Assembly (NCBI RefSeq): GCF_009917525.1
Contig: NZ_QZDU01000005.1
Coordinates: 166,157 to 230,156, forward strand
From: Acutalibacter sp. 1XD8-36
Lineage (GTDB): Bacteria; Bacillota; Clostridia; Oscillospirales; Acutalibacteraceae
Direction of reading: 5' to 3'
DNA: 64,000 nucleotides
Every line of letters starts with the position of its first letter. The stretch's first letter is position 1. Under the pieces are notes generated by a model. That model was not told the DNA's origin, searched no databases, and saw nothing but the letters and a program-made list of their open reading frames with translations. Shown piece by piece: positions 10,623 through 19,699 of this stretch. Position numbers and translations under genes: made by a program.

Positions 10623-11818
10623 TGGCGAAGAAATTATCAAAGCTGGCCCTAAGGCTGCGGTCCATGACGGTTTTCAGGGATATGCTGGACGACCCGGTGA
10701 TAGGGGCGCTGGTGCGGTGCCTGGAACGGCTGGGCAGCGCCAGATTTGTCCCGGCCTATTCGGAGTTTGTGTCCAGGCTGTACAGGGCCGGGTATGTGAG
10801 CATTTCCGAGTATATAAAGGACAGGGTCTTTGACAGCGACAATGTGTATATCAGGCTGATGGGCGCGGGGACTCTGCCAGATAAAGTGCTCCTAGACAGC
10901 ACGGCCCTGGACCTGGACGCCCTGAGCTGTGTGGCGGGGCTGGACTCCTCGAAGCTTCTGGAGGAGGCAGGCTGCAGCATGGACCTTGCCAGGTTTGAGG
11001 GAAAAAAGCTGAACCTTACAAACGAGTACGCCCAGAGAGCAAGGGACATTGAGAAGTTCGGCTACGGGGTGTATGCAAGGCACAGGATGTTCCACTGGGA
11101 CCACGGCAAGGTGGTGCCGGTGCGCACGCCGGACCCCATAAAGCTCAGCGAGCTGATAGACTATCAGCGAGAGAAGCAGCTTATCCTTGACAATACCCAT
11201 GCGCTGCTAAAGGGCAGGCCCGCGGCAAATATCCTGCTCACCGGGGACGCGGGGACCGGTAAATCCTCCACTGTGAAGGCTGTGGTAAACGAGCTCTGGC
11301 GAGAGGGACTTCGGGTCCTGGAGATACGCAAGGAGCAGCTTCACGAAATCCCCGGCATACTTGACGAGCTGAATATGAACCCCCTGAAGTTCATACTCTT
11401 TATAGACGACCTCAGCTTCCAGAAAAACGACGACAACTTCAGCGCCTTAAAGGCAATGCTTGAGGGCTCTGTCTCGGCCAAGGCCCGCAACGTGGTAATA
11501 TACGCCACCAGCAACCGCAGGCACCTGGTGAAGGAGACTGCCGCCGACCGGGAGGGCGAGGATATCCACCGCCAGGACGCCATGCAGGAGGCCGCCTCCC
11601 TCTCCGAGCGCTTCGGCCTGCGGGTCACCTTCCAGCGCCCCACCAAGGAGACCTACCTGAACATCGTCCGGGAGCTGGCAAAGCGGGACGGCCTCCAGCT
11701 TCCCGACGACGAGCTCTGCGCGGGAGCCGAGCGCTTCGCCCTGCAGCGCAGCTCCCGCAGCGCCCGGGCCGCAAGGCAGTATGTAGACAGCCTAATCTCC
11801 GCCCAGCCGGAGAAATAA
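10622..11818 (+). CDS. DUF815-type AAA ATPase
   Basis: A 398-aa protein of the DUF815 family of P-loop ATPases. The Walker A motif is GDAGTGKSS in the middle of the protein, Walker B is FILFIDDLSF, and the sensor-like segment YATSNRRHLVKE follows. The region after it (EDIHRQDAMQEAASLSERFGL) is a hallmark of this family. The N-terminal 180 residues are helical and less conserved. Members resemble DnaA/Orc-type or protease-associated AAA proteins, but no function is established. Translational coupling to ilvD (TGATG) is visible and unexplained. Confidence 0.85.
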   Translation: MAKKLSKLALRLRSMTVFRDMLDDPVIGALVRCLERLGSARFVPAYSEFVSRLYRAGYVSISEYIKDRVFDSDNVYIRLMGAGTLPDKVLLDSTALDLDALSCVAGLDSSKLLEEAGCSMDLARFEGKKLNLTNEYAQRARDIEKFGYGVYARHRMFHWDHGKVVPVRTPDPIKLSELIDYQREKQLILDNTHALLKGRPAANILLTGDAGTGKSSTVKAVVNELWREGLRVLEIRKEQLHEIPGILDELNMNPLKFILFIDDLSFQKNDDNFSALKAMLEGSVSAKARNVVIYATSNRRHLVKETAADREGEDIHRQDAMQEAASLSERFGLRVTFQRPTKETYLNIVRELAKRDGLQLPDDELCAGAERFALQRSSRSARAARQYVDSLISAQPEK

Positions 11819-11835
11819 CAGAATTTCCAGAAATT

Positions 11836-11870
11836 GGCGGCGGCTCCAGGCGGGGCCAGCCGCCCTTTTT
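11836..11870 (+). terminator. intrinsic terminator
   Basis: GGCGGC (11836-11841) pairs with GCCGCC (11859-11864), with further pairing inside, followed by CTTTTT. It ends the ilvD-DUF815 transcript. Confidence 0.8.
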
Positions 11871-11883
11871 GCGCCCATAGGCC

Positions 11884-11912
11884 TTGACTTTTTTCCAGCT
11901 ACGGAATATAAT
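11884..11912 (+). promoter_or_regulatory. sigma-A promoter of the surface protein gene
   Basis: TTGACT (11884-11889), 17-bp spacer, TATAAT (11907-11912), about 40 nt upstream of the start codon. Confidence 0.85.
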
Positions 11913-11952
11913 GGTTTTAATTATTTACTTATGGAAAATGGAGGGTACATAT

Positions 11953-14900
11953 ATGAGCAAAAAGTTGATTAGCCTGCTGCTGAGCTTGGTGCTGATAGTC
12001 GGGACTGTGGCGGTGCCGGGGAGGGCGGCAGACCCACCTACCACTCTTGTTCTTACACTTGATTCAAATGGTGGAAGGTTCAACACAACGCCTGGAGCGT
12101 CTGATTCTAACCAATTTAGATTCATTAATATATCATTCACAGGCCCCAGTGGTAAGTACACAGGTTTACCTGTTGCCAAAGATTTAACCCACGATGACAC
12201 TACCGTTAAATTTGATGGGTGGTATGAAAATCAAAGCGGCTCAGGTAATAGGATTGTTGAAAATGATGCACTGCGTAAAACCTCAGACCATACCATATAT
12301 GCAAAATGGGTTAAGAAAACTCAGACGGTGACCCTGACTGCTAATAACGGTACAATAGACGGTGGCAAGACCACTACTACCGTTGACATACCCGTTGGGA
12401 CAAAATACAGCACTATATTATCGCAGTCCAAATATAGGCCCACCCGAGCCGGCTATATTTTTGCTGGATGGAAAAATGGAACTGCTTCGTTCGATACAGA
12501 TAAAGCTGTAGAAAATGAAACTCCGCTCACTCTTACTGCTGATTGGAAAGAACAGTTTACTGTCACTTTCGACCCCAACGGCGGAAACGGGTCCCCCACG
12601 ACAAAAACTTATGCGCAGGGAGATGAATACGGCACCCTGCCTACACCATCTCGGACAATGTATGAGTTTACCGGTTGGTTTGACGCTCAGACTGGTGGCA
12701 ATAAAATAGCAGAGACCAGCACAGTTTCTGCGAACACTACACTATACGCCCAGTGGAAACCGGCAGAGCGCAAGGTCATATTCGAGCCTGGCGAAGGCAC
12801 ATTGGCCGATGCCGACAAAGAGAAGGTTTTAAGCCAGAAAGAGGAGAACGGAAAAATCATTTACAACTATCCTTCCCCATTACCCACCCCTTCACTAACC
12901 TACCATGATTTTAAAGGATGGTTTACTTCTGCGACTGGTTCAACTAAAATCAACGGTGGAGAGGTCGTTACTTCTACCGACCTGAATGTCCAGCTTTATG
13001 CGCAATGGACTAGAAGGACAAAGACTTTCAAAGTATTTACGGTTCCTGGTGGCACAAACGGTGAATACACATCAAGCGATAAATTTGAGGAACTTACTGT
13101 AGATTGCGGTACAACATATGCTGATATTAAGGAACCCAAAAGAGATGGATATACATTTGGTGGCTGGTGTTCAGACATTGGGTGTGCGGATACAAGCATA
13201 ATTGATAACAGCCAGATTGTCACCCTGGTAAGTCCTACGCCGGATAATCTTTATGCCAAATGGGAGCCCAAGACTTATACTGTAACCCTCGACCCTAACG
13301 GAGGAGAGTTTGCCAAAGATACAGATGATAAAATTGAGGTTACGTATAATGAACAGTATGGCAATTTGCCTGGTAAGGATGAAGTAACCAAAATCGGCTA
13401 CGAGCTAGAAAATTGGTATAAAACTAAGGAGCCTGTCACTGGTGAAAAGCCTGTTAAGACGGATAGTGTTGTTGATGAGGTTGACACTCACACCCTTTAC
13501 GCTCGTTGGAAGCCCAGAACGTATACGGTCAACTTGAATTATGCGCTTCCTGATGATATAGAATCCGATTATAATGACACTAACAATCCCAAAAAAGTAA
13601 TTCCTAACATAGCCATCGACTCCCCCCTAGCTGGCTTGCCATTAAAATCTCAAGTCCTCGGCTATGAATACAACGACACCAAATTCACTTTCTACAACTG
13701 GTACACTGAGAGCGGGGCCATGGTAAACAGCCAGACCCCACTTACGCCGGATATGCTTAATGATAAGAAGGATGGCGTTAATCTTAATGCCCGCTGGGAG
13801 TATGGTATCAAGTTCTACTATAACACCGGCACCAGCTCATCCGCGAGCAGACCAAATGAAACTGTCAATTTTATTACTGATACTCCGTATGGCAATAAGC
13901 TCCCCACTCCTACCAACACCGGAAAGACGCTGCTAGGGTGGTTTACTGCGGCAGACAATACAGGCAAACAGGTAAGTGCCTCTGATACTGCAAAGGGTGA
14001 TATCACAGAACTTTACGCCCACTGGACCACCAGCGAATATGTAGTTACTCTCGACGATAACGGCGGTAAATTTAGGGATGACCAGAAAATCCGGTCACAT
14101 CCTTATCAGTACGGCGACACCTATGGGGATTTTGTGACTAATACCGACTACATCCCCGACCCGCCTGCCGGCCACACCTTCATCGGCTGGTATACCGAGA
14201 AGGAGGGAGGCACTATGCTCACATCCAGCACCAGGGTCACTGAGAGCTGCACCATCTTCGCACACTGGAAGGCCGACCAGTTTAAGGTCACCCTTGACCT
14301 GGGCTATGACTCCAATACTACTGTCCATACTGTGGACTATGATACCGAGCTCTCGAAGGTGCTGCCCAGCCCTGAGCCGGACCGTACCGGGTATGCCTTT
14401 GAGGGATGGTTCGAGGATAAGGCGTTCACGAAGCCTGCCGACACGAAGCTGAAAATACAGGCGGATATCACCCTATACGCTAAGTGGAAAGAGGCCAAGC
14501 GGGTGAGTCTGGATGTAGGCGGCGGCAAGCTGCCTGAAAACACACCTGCATACATCAATGTTTATGAGGGCGGCACCTACGCGAAGCTGCCCACTCCCAC
14601 CTGGCCCGGCAGCATATTCAAGGGATGGTGGACTACCCCAAAGACCGGCGGCAAGCAGGTAAAGCCCAGCGATACTGTGCCCGCGCCCAGCTCCATTCCC
14701 GAGACCCTCTATGCCCGCTGGGAGTCAAAGAAGATAACCGTATATCTGGACTATAACGGCGCTCCCGGTGAAGCCGGCAGGACCATAACCTGCAGTGTCG
14801 GCGATACCTATAAGAGCCTGCCCACGTACCTCTCCTGGGCCGGGCACGAGTTCATGGGCTGGTACACCAAGGAAACCGGCGGCGAGAAGGTTGAGAAGAC

Positions 14901-16002
14901 TACCATCGTATCCGTGCCCTCTGACGATGTAGAGGAGCTGACGCTCTTTGCCCACTGGGGCTATACCGTGGTGTTTGAGCCCGGCGACGGCAGCGGGACT
15001 ATGGATAAGGTTGCCGCGGAGATGGACCAGCCATACACCCTGCCCGAGTGCACCTTCACCGCGCCTGACGGTATGCGCTTCGGCGGCTGGGCAATAGGCT
15101 CCCCTGACGCCCCCACCCAGCCCGCAGGCTCACAGTACACTGTGGTGCGCAATCTGGCGCTGTATGCAACCTGGACCGACAAGCCCATTACCATCACTGT
15201 CACCTGCACCTCAGGCGGCTCCTTAGCCACTGACGACGGCAAGACCAACACGGTCACGGCGGAGCGCGGCACAGACGTCACCTTTATCGCCCGGCCCAAC
15301 GCCGGTTACGAGCTCAAGGACCTGCAGGTTGACGGCGTGAGCTATAACTACACTGTAGAGTACACCTTCAGAAGGATTGAGGAGGACCATAAAATACACG
15401 CGGTCTTCGGGCGCATTGATGCCCCCTCATACTCCAGCTGCGACCACGGCACTAACTGTCCCCTTTCCGGCTACAGGGACTTGAACTCCAACGCCTGGTA
15501 CCATGACGCGGTGCATTTCTGCATGGACAACGTGATAATGGGCGGCAGCAACAATAGCTTTAAGCCCAACGCCAAGGCTACCCGCGCAGAGGTCGCCACC
15601 TCCCTGTGGAGCGCGGGGGGCCGGGAGCCGGTGTCCGGCAATGGGCCGCTGTCAAAGACCTATCCTGACGTAGCGGTGTCCGACTGGTATTATCAGCCCA
15701 TCGAGTGGGCTACCCGTAGGGGTATCTTAGCTGGGTACAGCAACGGAAGGTTTGGGCCCAACGATTCTATTACACGCGAACAGCTGGTATCGGTGCTCTG
15801 GCGCCATGCCGGGAGCCCCAAGCCCAGGAGCACGGTGCTGAGATTTAACGACGCGTCTAAGGTCAGCGGGTTTGCCTGGGACGCCATGCTCTGGGCCACT
15901 GAGAAGGGTATTATCTCCGGCAGGCCCGGCGGGTATCTGGCCCCTAAGGGGAATGCTACGCGGGCGGATGTTGCTCAGGTTTTGAAGAATTATCTTAACT
16001 GA
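11953..16002 (+). CDS. SLH-anchored InlB B-repeat surface protein
   Basis: A 1349-aa exported protein. The order is a signal peptide (MSKKLISLLLSLVLIVGT, likely cleaved after GRAADP), 13 InlB B-repeat/Flg_new-type units of about 70-80 aa each ending in a YAKW-, YAQW- or FAHW-like strand, one divergent repeat around VTCTSGGSLATDDGKTNT, then three S-layer homology domains (starting YRDLNSNAWYHDAV, YPDVAVSDWYYQPI and FNDASKVSGFAWDA). SLH domains bind pyruvylated cell-wall polymers, so the protein should coat the cell surface; B-repeats often serve as stalks or adhesins. The first half (to about 14.1 kb) is visibly more AT-rich than the second. The start was chosen by the signal peptide and GAGGG at 11941; a longer frame begins inside the promoter. 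Confidence 0.9.
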   Translation: MSKKLISLLLSLVLIVGTVAVPGRAADPPTTLVLTLDSNGGRFNTTPGASDSNQFRFINISFTGPSGKYTGLPVAKDLTHDDTTVKFDGWYENQSGSGNRIVENDALRKTSDHTIYAKWVKKTQTVTLTANNGTIDGGKTTTTVDIPVGTKYSTILSQSKYRPTRAGYIFAGWKNGTASFDTDKAVENETPLTLTADWKEQFTVTFDPNGGNGSPTTKTYAQGDEYGTLPTPSRTMYEFTGWFDAQTGGNKIAETSTVSANTTLYAQWKPAERKVIFEPGEGTLADADKEKVLSQKEENGKIIYNYPSPLPTPSLTYHDFKGWFTSATGSTKINGGEVVTSTDLNVQLYAQWTRRTKTFKVFTVPGGTNGEYTSSDKFEELTVDCGTTYADIKEPKRDGYTFGGWCSDIGCADTSIIDNSQIVTLVSPTPDNLYAKWEPKTYTVTLDPNGGEFAKDTDDKIEVTYNEQYGNLPGKDEVTKIGYELENWYKTKEPVTGEKPVKTDSVVDEVDTHTLYARWKPRTYTVNLNYALPDDIESDYNDTNNPKKVIPNIAIDSPLAGLPLKSQVLGYEYNDTKFTFYNWYTESGAMVNSQTPLTPDMLNDKKDGVNLNARWEYGIKFYYNTGTSSSASRPNETVNFITDTPYGNKLPTPTNTGKTLLGWFTAADNTGKQVSASDTAKGDITELYAHWTTSEYVVTLDDNGGKFRDDQKIRSHPYQYGDTYGDFVTNTDYIPDPPAGHTFIGWYTEKEGGTMLTSSTRVTESCTIFAHWKADQFKVTLDLGYDSNTTVHTVDYDTELSKVLPSPEPDRTGYAFEGWFEDKAFTKPADTKLKIQADITLYAKWKEAKRVSLDVGGGKLPENTPAYINVYEGGTYAKLPTPTWPGSIFKGWWTTPKTGGKQVKPSDTVPAPSSIPETLYARWESKKITVYLDYNGAPGEAGRTITCSVGDTYKSLPTYLSWAGHEFMGWYTKETGGEKVEKTTIVSVPSDDVEELTLFAHWGYTVVFEPGDGSGTMDKVAAEMDQPYTLPECTFTAPDGMRFGGWAIGSPDAPTQPAGSQYTVVRNLALYATWTDKPITITVTCTSGGSLATDDGKTNTVTAERGTDVTFIARPNAGYELKDLQVDGVSYNYTVEYTFRRIEEDHKIHAVFGRIDAPSYSSCDHGTNCPLSGYRDLNSNAWYHDAVHFCMDNVIMGGSNNSFKPNAKATRAEVATSLWSAGGREPVSGNGPLSKTYPDVAVSDWYYQPIEWATRRGILAGYSNGRFGPNDSITREQLVSVLWRHAGSPKPRSTVLRFNDASKVSGFAWDAMLWATEKGIISGRPGGYLAPKGNATRADVAQVLKNYLN

Positions 16003-16017
16003 AAGTAAATATAAAAT

Positions 16018-16051
16018 GGGCTTTCCTTTTGGAAAGCCCTCTCTTTTTTTT
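16018..16051. terminator. bidirectional terminator
   Basis: GGGCTTTCC (16018-16026) and GGAAAGCCC (16031-16039) form a perfect 9-bp stem with a TTTT loop and a T-run to 16051. On the other strand an ATTTTATATTT tract follows, so it can also end the minus-strand kinase transcript. Confidence 0.9.
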
Positions 16052-16075
16052 GGACAGCGCCTCTTGGCCCCAATA

Positions 16076-16966
16076 TCAATTCAGGAATACCGCTGTCATT
16101 ACCAGGGAGCCGTCGATATATTCCGCAATCAACTCCCCGCCCATGCGCTCAGCCAGGGCCCGGGCTATGGACAGTCCCAGGCCAGTGGACTTGCGGGCGG
16201 CCTCTACCGTGTAGAAACGGTCGAATAGCTTCTCCACCTCTACCCCGCTCAGCGCCCGGCAGGTATTGGCAAAGCTCAGCCTTCCTTCAACCGTCAGCTC
16301 CACCCGCAGGTCCCCGTCGCTGTATTTGGCGGCGTTGCTCAAAAGGTTTGAGAACACCCTGGAGAGCGCCGCCTTGTCCAGTCTGCGCATTACCCTCTCC
16401 TCAGGCATAATTATCTCCGGCGTGATTCCCTTTTCGGTGAATACTGCATAGAAGGACGCAAGGCTTGTCTCCAGCGCCGCCCCCAGGTCCACCGGCTCCA
16501 CGCTGAGTCCGCCCGGGTCTGAGAGCACCACACAGTATCTAAAAAGCTCCTCTGTAAGCGTTCGCAGCAGCTCCGTCCGGCCCTTTATTATGCCTGTATA
16601 CTCCTCGGCCTTCTCTGTAAGCTCCTCCCCCTGCAGCAGCTCAAGATAGCCGCAGATAGCCGTCAGGGGCGTCCTCAGGTCGTGGGAGATATTTGTCACC
16701 GCCGCCTTCAGCTCCAGGTCTCCCTGCTGGTATCTCAGCCGCTCCCGCCGCAGGCGCCTTAGCTCGGCGTTTATTTCGGAGGCCAGCTCACGCATGGCCT
16801 TATCCCGGCTGGAGATATCTATAAGCGTGTTGGTGTCCCCACGAAGCTTCTCCTGAAAGCCCCTGGCTATCTCTCCCGCAGCACGGCGTATAAGGTGGAG
16901 CTTTATTGAGAGGCCGGCAACCGCCGTCACCAGCGCCGCCAGGAGCAGCCATAGAAACGGTCCCAT
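16076..16966 (-). CDS. sensor histidine kinase
   Basis: Membrane kinase of a two-component system. One N-terminal transmembrane helix (PFLWLLLAALVTAVAG) is followed by a short linker, a HisKA domain with the phospho-acceptor His in NISHDLRTPLTAICGYL (about residue 95), and a HATPase domain with N-box SNLLSNAAKYS and G-box STGLGLSIARAL. There is no extracellular sensor domain, as in BceS-like kinases that sense through an ABC transporter. It is the last gene after the two permeases; the matching response regulator is four genes upstream. The start at 16966 is preferred to 16972 for spacing from GGAGGGG. Confidence 0.88.
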   Translation of the reverse strand: MGPFLWLLLAALVTAVAGLSIKLHLIRRAAGEIARGFQEKLRGDTNTLIDISSRDKAMRELASEINAELRRLRRERLRYQQGDLELKAAVTNISHDLRTPLTAICGYLELLQGEELTEKAEEYTGIIKGRTELLRTLTEELFRYCVVLSDPGGLSVEPVDLGAALETSLASFYAVFTEKGITPEIIMPEERVMRRLDKAALSRVFSNLLSNAAKYSDGDLRVELTVEGRLSFANTCRALSGVEVEKLFDRFYTVEAARKSTGLGLSIARALAERMGGELIAEYIDGSLVMTAVFLN

Positions 16967-16982
16967 TCTCATCCCCTCCTGT

Positions 16983-17744
16983 TCACTTAATATCCTTCCT
17001 CAGAAACCCGGCCAAACCGCATATCACAGCCAAAAACGCCACCCCCAGGGCGCTCACCCACAGCACCCACAGCTCCGGCTGCCTAAAGCCCGTGCCCATG
17101 AGCTGTATGGCCTCCCCCGCCGGGGTCACGTCCAGTATTAGCCCATAGAGCCTCCGAATGGGCTCCCTTACATAGGCCGGGGCAGTTTCAGGAATGGCAA
17201 GCCCATAGTCAAGGCGGGTACAGAGCCTCAGCAGCAGGAATACCCCCACAAAGCTGCCCACCCTTATCCAGTTCCCGGAAATCAGCAGGCTTATAAGTGT
17301 ATAGATGGCTGTAAAGGAGAGGAGCACGGCGGTATAACAGCCTAACCTTGCCAGTAGCCCCGCCGCCTGCAAAGCGGTCCCTCCAAGGAGCAGCTGCCCC
17401 AGAAGCAGTGCCGGCAGAATGTACAGCCCGGCATATATCAGCCCCGCAAGATACTGCACCAGCAGGTGGCTCATGTACACCGTGCCACGGCTATGGCCCA
17501 CAGCGAGCTTGTTTTTCAGCCCGCCGCTGCTGTGGTCCTCATGTATAAAGCCCACGGCTATTATGGCCTGAACATATGCCAACATGATGATAAAGTCAAG
17601 GGCCAGGCCTTCAAGCCCCTCCTCACCAAAATAGAAGTGGGCCAGGGAGTTACAAATCCCATACACAGCCATGAAGGCCCCTCCCAGCCGGAAGGGCCCC
17701 CACTGCCAGAGCCTTGATAAGTCTGCGGATATGAGCCGCCTCAT
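16983..17744 (-). CDS. ABC-2 type transporter permease (second)
   Basis: A 253-aa membrane protein with about six hydrophobic helices, similar in layout to the neighbouring permease: a short cytosolic start (MRRLISADLSRLW), a motif after the second helix (SSGGLKNKLAVGHSRGTVYMSHL) and a C-terminal basic tail ending in RKDIK. The neighbour shows the same GRSRG-VY pattern, so the two are probably ancient duplicates that pair as a heterodimer. The start overlaps the upstream permease stop by 4 nt; the longer open frame reaching 17873 is inside that gene. The transported compound is unknown; antimicrobial peptide or lantibiotic export/immunity is a family-based guess. Confidence 0.78.
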   Translation of the reverse strand: MRRLISADLSRLWQWGPFRLGGAFMAVYGICNSLAHFYFGEEGLEGLALDFIIMLAYVQAIIAVGFIHEDHSSGGLKNKLAVGHSRGTVYMSHLLVQYLAGLIYAGLYILPALLLGQLLLGGTALQAAGLLARLGCYTAVLLSFTAIYTLISLLISGNWIRVGSFVGVFLLLRLCTRLDYGLAIPETAPAYVREPIRRLYGLILDVTPAGEAIQLMGTGFRQPELWVLWVSALGVAFLAVICGLAGFLRKDIK

Positions 17745-18661
17745 TTCAGGTCCTTTCGCTTGAAGAGCAGCAGCCCCAGAACCGTGAAGCCTGCCGTCAC
17801 CACAACCGAGTAGAGTGCAAGCTGCCAGACCGGGGTGGCGAGCTCTACTCTCTCCTGCTTCTCCTTGTCCCACTCCACGTGGCCCCCGCGTATTATCTCC
17901 CAGAGCTGTCCGCCGGGGGATACGTCGTTATACTTTCGCATTATACTGCGAAGGGGCTCCCTGACATAGCCTGGGTTTGGTACCATAGGCAGGTCGTCGG
18001 GGTCGGTATACTTGTTTCCCTCGTGGTCATAGAATTCATACTGCATATTGCCGTCCTCGTCGGTTACCATCAGCACCTGCTCGTAGTCGGCCGTCATATC
18101 AGGATTTGCCAGCATATCGTTCATCATCTGTGAACCGAACATCAGCCCGATGGCAAGCAGCGCACAGAGCACCAGTGCATAGCGCCCGGTTACTATGGTG
18201 GCAATAAAGGCAGCTACTGCCGCCAGCGCCGCTATGGTGAGCAGCAGAAGCCCGCTGCGGAAAACCACATCCGAGAGATCGTCGAACTTAATGCCAATGC
18301 CGCCTACAAGCACTACCACAACATGGACCACAGTGTAAAAAATCTCCACCAGCCAGACTATCAGCAGGTTTGCAATATACACCGAGCCGCGGCTGCGGCC
18401 CACGGTTATCTTGTTCCTGATGGTGCCGTCATGGTAGTCGGTGTTGATAAACAGCCCGCATACTATCGGCAGAAGTATAAAGAGCATGGGCGCGAAGGAA
18501 AGTATACATTCGTCAAGGGCAGCGTCAGCGAAGCCCTGGCTCATGTACCGCCGCTTTGCATATATCTCTATCCCCGCAAGTCCCGCCATGAACGCGGCCC
18601 CCAGCCAAAGGCGCTTGGTGTGCAGCATTGAATAAAAGTTAGCGGATAACAGCTTCATCAT
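17741..18661 (-). CDS. ABC-2 type transporter permease (first)
   Basis: A 306-aa permease with six hydrophobic segments. A soluble loop of about 85 residues between helices (ADYEQVLMVTDEDGNMQYEF and onward, rich in Asp/Glu) is likely extracellular; it is absent from the second permease and could be the sensing or substrate-binding part. The motif IRNKITVGRSRGSVYIANL matches the sister permease, and the C-terminus again ends in KRKDLK. It overlaps the ATPase gene by 4 nt upstream and the second permease by 4 nt downstream, so the three are one unit. Confidence 0.8.
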   Translation of the reverse strand: MMKLLSANFYSMLHTKRLWLGAAFMAGLAGIEIYAKRRYMSQGFADAALDECILSFAPMLFILLPIVCGLFINTDYHDGTIRNKITVGRSRGSVYIANLLIVWLVEIFYTVVHVVVVLVGGIGIKFDDLSDVVFRSGLLLLTIAALAAVAAFIATIVTGRYALVLCALLAIGLMFGSQMMNDMLANPDMTADYEQVLMVTDEDGNMQYEFYDHEGNKYTDPDDLPMVPNPGYVREPLRSIMRKYNDVSPGGQLWEIIRGGHVEWDKEKQERVELATPVWQLALYSVVVTAGFTVLGLLLFKRKDLK

Positions 18662-19581
18662 CTGCGCTCGCCCCCCTTCCCGGTACCCACAAGGCTCAAA
18701 AAGTAGCTCTCAAGGCTCTCGTCATGGTTCTGCACGGAGAAGACCTCACAGCCCTTTTCGCTGAGCGCGGAAATCAGCTTGCTCATATTCACCGCGTCGT
18801 AGATGTCCACCTGCTTATTGTCGAGAATCTTATACTCAAGCTGCATTTCGTCCAGCACCAGGGCCGTGGCCTGGGTGTCGGACACGTCGGCCCGTATACA
18901 TTTGCGGCAGGTGGCCTCCAGCTCCTCGGCACTTATCTCCCGTATCATGCAGCCGCCGTCTATAAATCCATAGTGGGTGGCAAGCTTGTGCATTTCCTCA
19001 AGTATATGGCTGGAAATCAGCACGGTGATGTCCCGCTCCCGGTTTAGCTTTAATATGAGCTCGCGAATCTCCACTATCCCCTGAGGGTCCAGGCCGTTTA
19101 CCGGCTCGTCCAGGACTAAAAAGTCCGGCTCCCCACAGAGGGCCACGGCTATGCCGAGGCGCTGGCGCATACCGAGGGAGAAGTTCTTGGCCTTTTTCCT
19201 GCCCGTATCCGAGAGGCCGACCAGCTCCAGGAGCTCCGGCACACAGGAGAAGTCCGGAAGGCCAAGCACCCGGCACTGCTGCCGAAGGTTATCCGTGGCG
19301 GTCATGTCCAGGTAGATGGAGGGGGTCTCCACCACCGCGCCCATCCTGCGCCGGGCCTTTACTATGTCCGGGCTGCCGTCGTTTATGCCGTAGAGTGAGT
19401 AGGTGCCGTAGGTGGGCATTTGAAGGCCGCAGATGAGCCGTAAGAGCGTGGTCTTGCCCGCGCCGTTTTTGCCTACGATACCGTAGATTGAGCCCTTTGG
19501 CACCGAGATGTTGAAATTGTCCAGAGCCTTGAAGCTTCGGTATGTCTTGCCCAGGGCGCTGGTCTGAAGTACATATTCCAT
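18658..19581 (-). CDS. ABC transporter ATP-binding protein (BcrA-like)
   Basis: The motor of the ABC-2 transporter. Walker A is GKNGAGKTT (K43), the signature is NFSLGMRQRLG, and Walker B with the catalytic Glu is FLVLDEPVNGLD; the last 90 residues form a C-terminal extension usual in bacitracin/lantibiotic-type exporters. Strong ribosome binding site AGGAGGT. Upstream lie four GGTTAAGA direct repeats that probably bind the adjacent response regulator, so expression is likely induced through the two-component system. The substrate is not evident from sequence. Confidence 0.88.
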   Translation of the reverse strand: MEYVLQTSALGKTYRSFKALDNFNISVPKGSIYGIVGKNGAGKTTLLRLICGLQMPTYGTYSLYGINDGSPDIVKARRRMGAVVETPSIYLDMTATDNLRQQCRVLGLPDFSCVPELLELVGLSDTGRKKAKNFSLGMRQRLGIAVALCGEPDFLVLDEPVNGLDPQGIVEIRELILKLNRERDITVLISSHILEEMHKLATHYGFIDGGCMIREISAEELEATCRKCIRADVSDTQATALVLDEMQLEYKILDNKQVDIYDAVNMSKLISALSEKGCEVFSVQNHDESLESYFLSLVGTGKGGERR

Positions 19582-19655
19582 AGGTTTACCTCCTTTTGGT
19601 GATGGGTATATAGTAAGCGCACTTGAACTGCGTTGACTACAGCATACACCGAAAA

Positions 19656-19698
19656 GGTTAAGAAAGCGGTTAAGAAAAGGGTTAAGATTTGGTTAAGA
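19656..19698. promoter_or_regulatory. four direct repeats, probable response-regulator operator
   Basis: GGTTAAGA occurs at 19656, 19668, 19680 and 19691, that is every 11-12 bp or one helical turn. On the transcribed (minus) strand this reads as TCTTAACC tandem sites lying 75-117 bp upstream of the ATPase start. OmpR-family regulators bind such head-to-tail half-sites. A TATATA (19607-19612) on the minus strand could be the -10, without a good -35, as in an activator-dependent promoter. Confidence 0.6.
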
Positions 19699-19699
19699 T

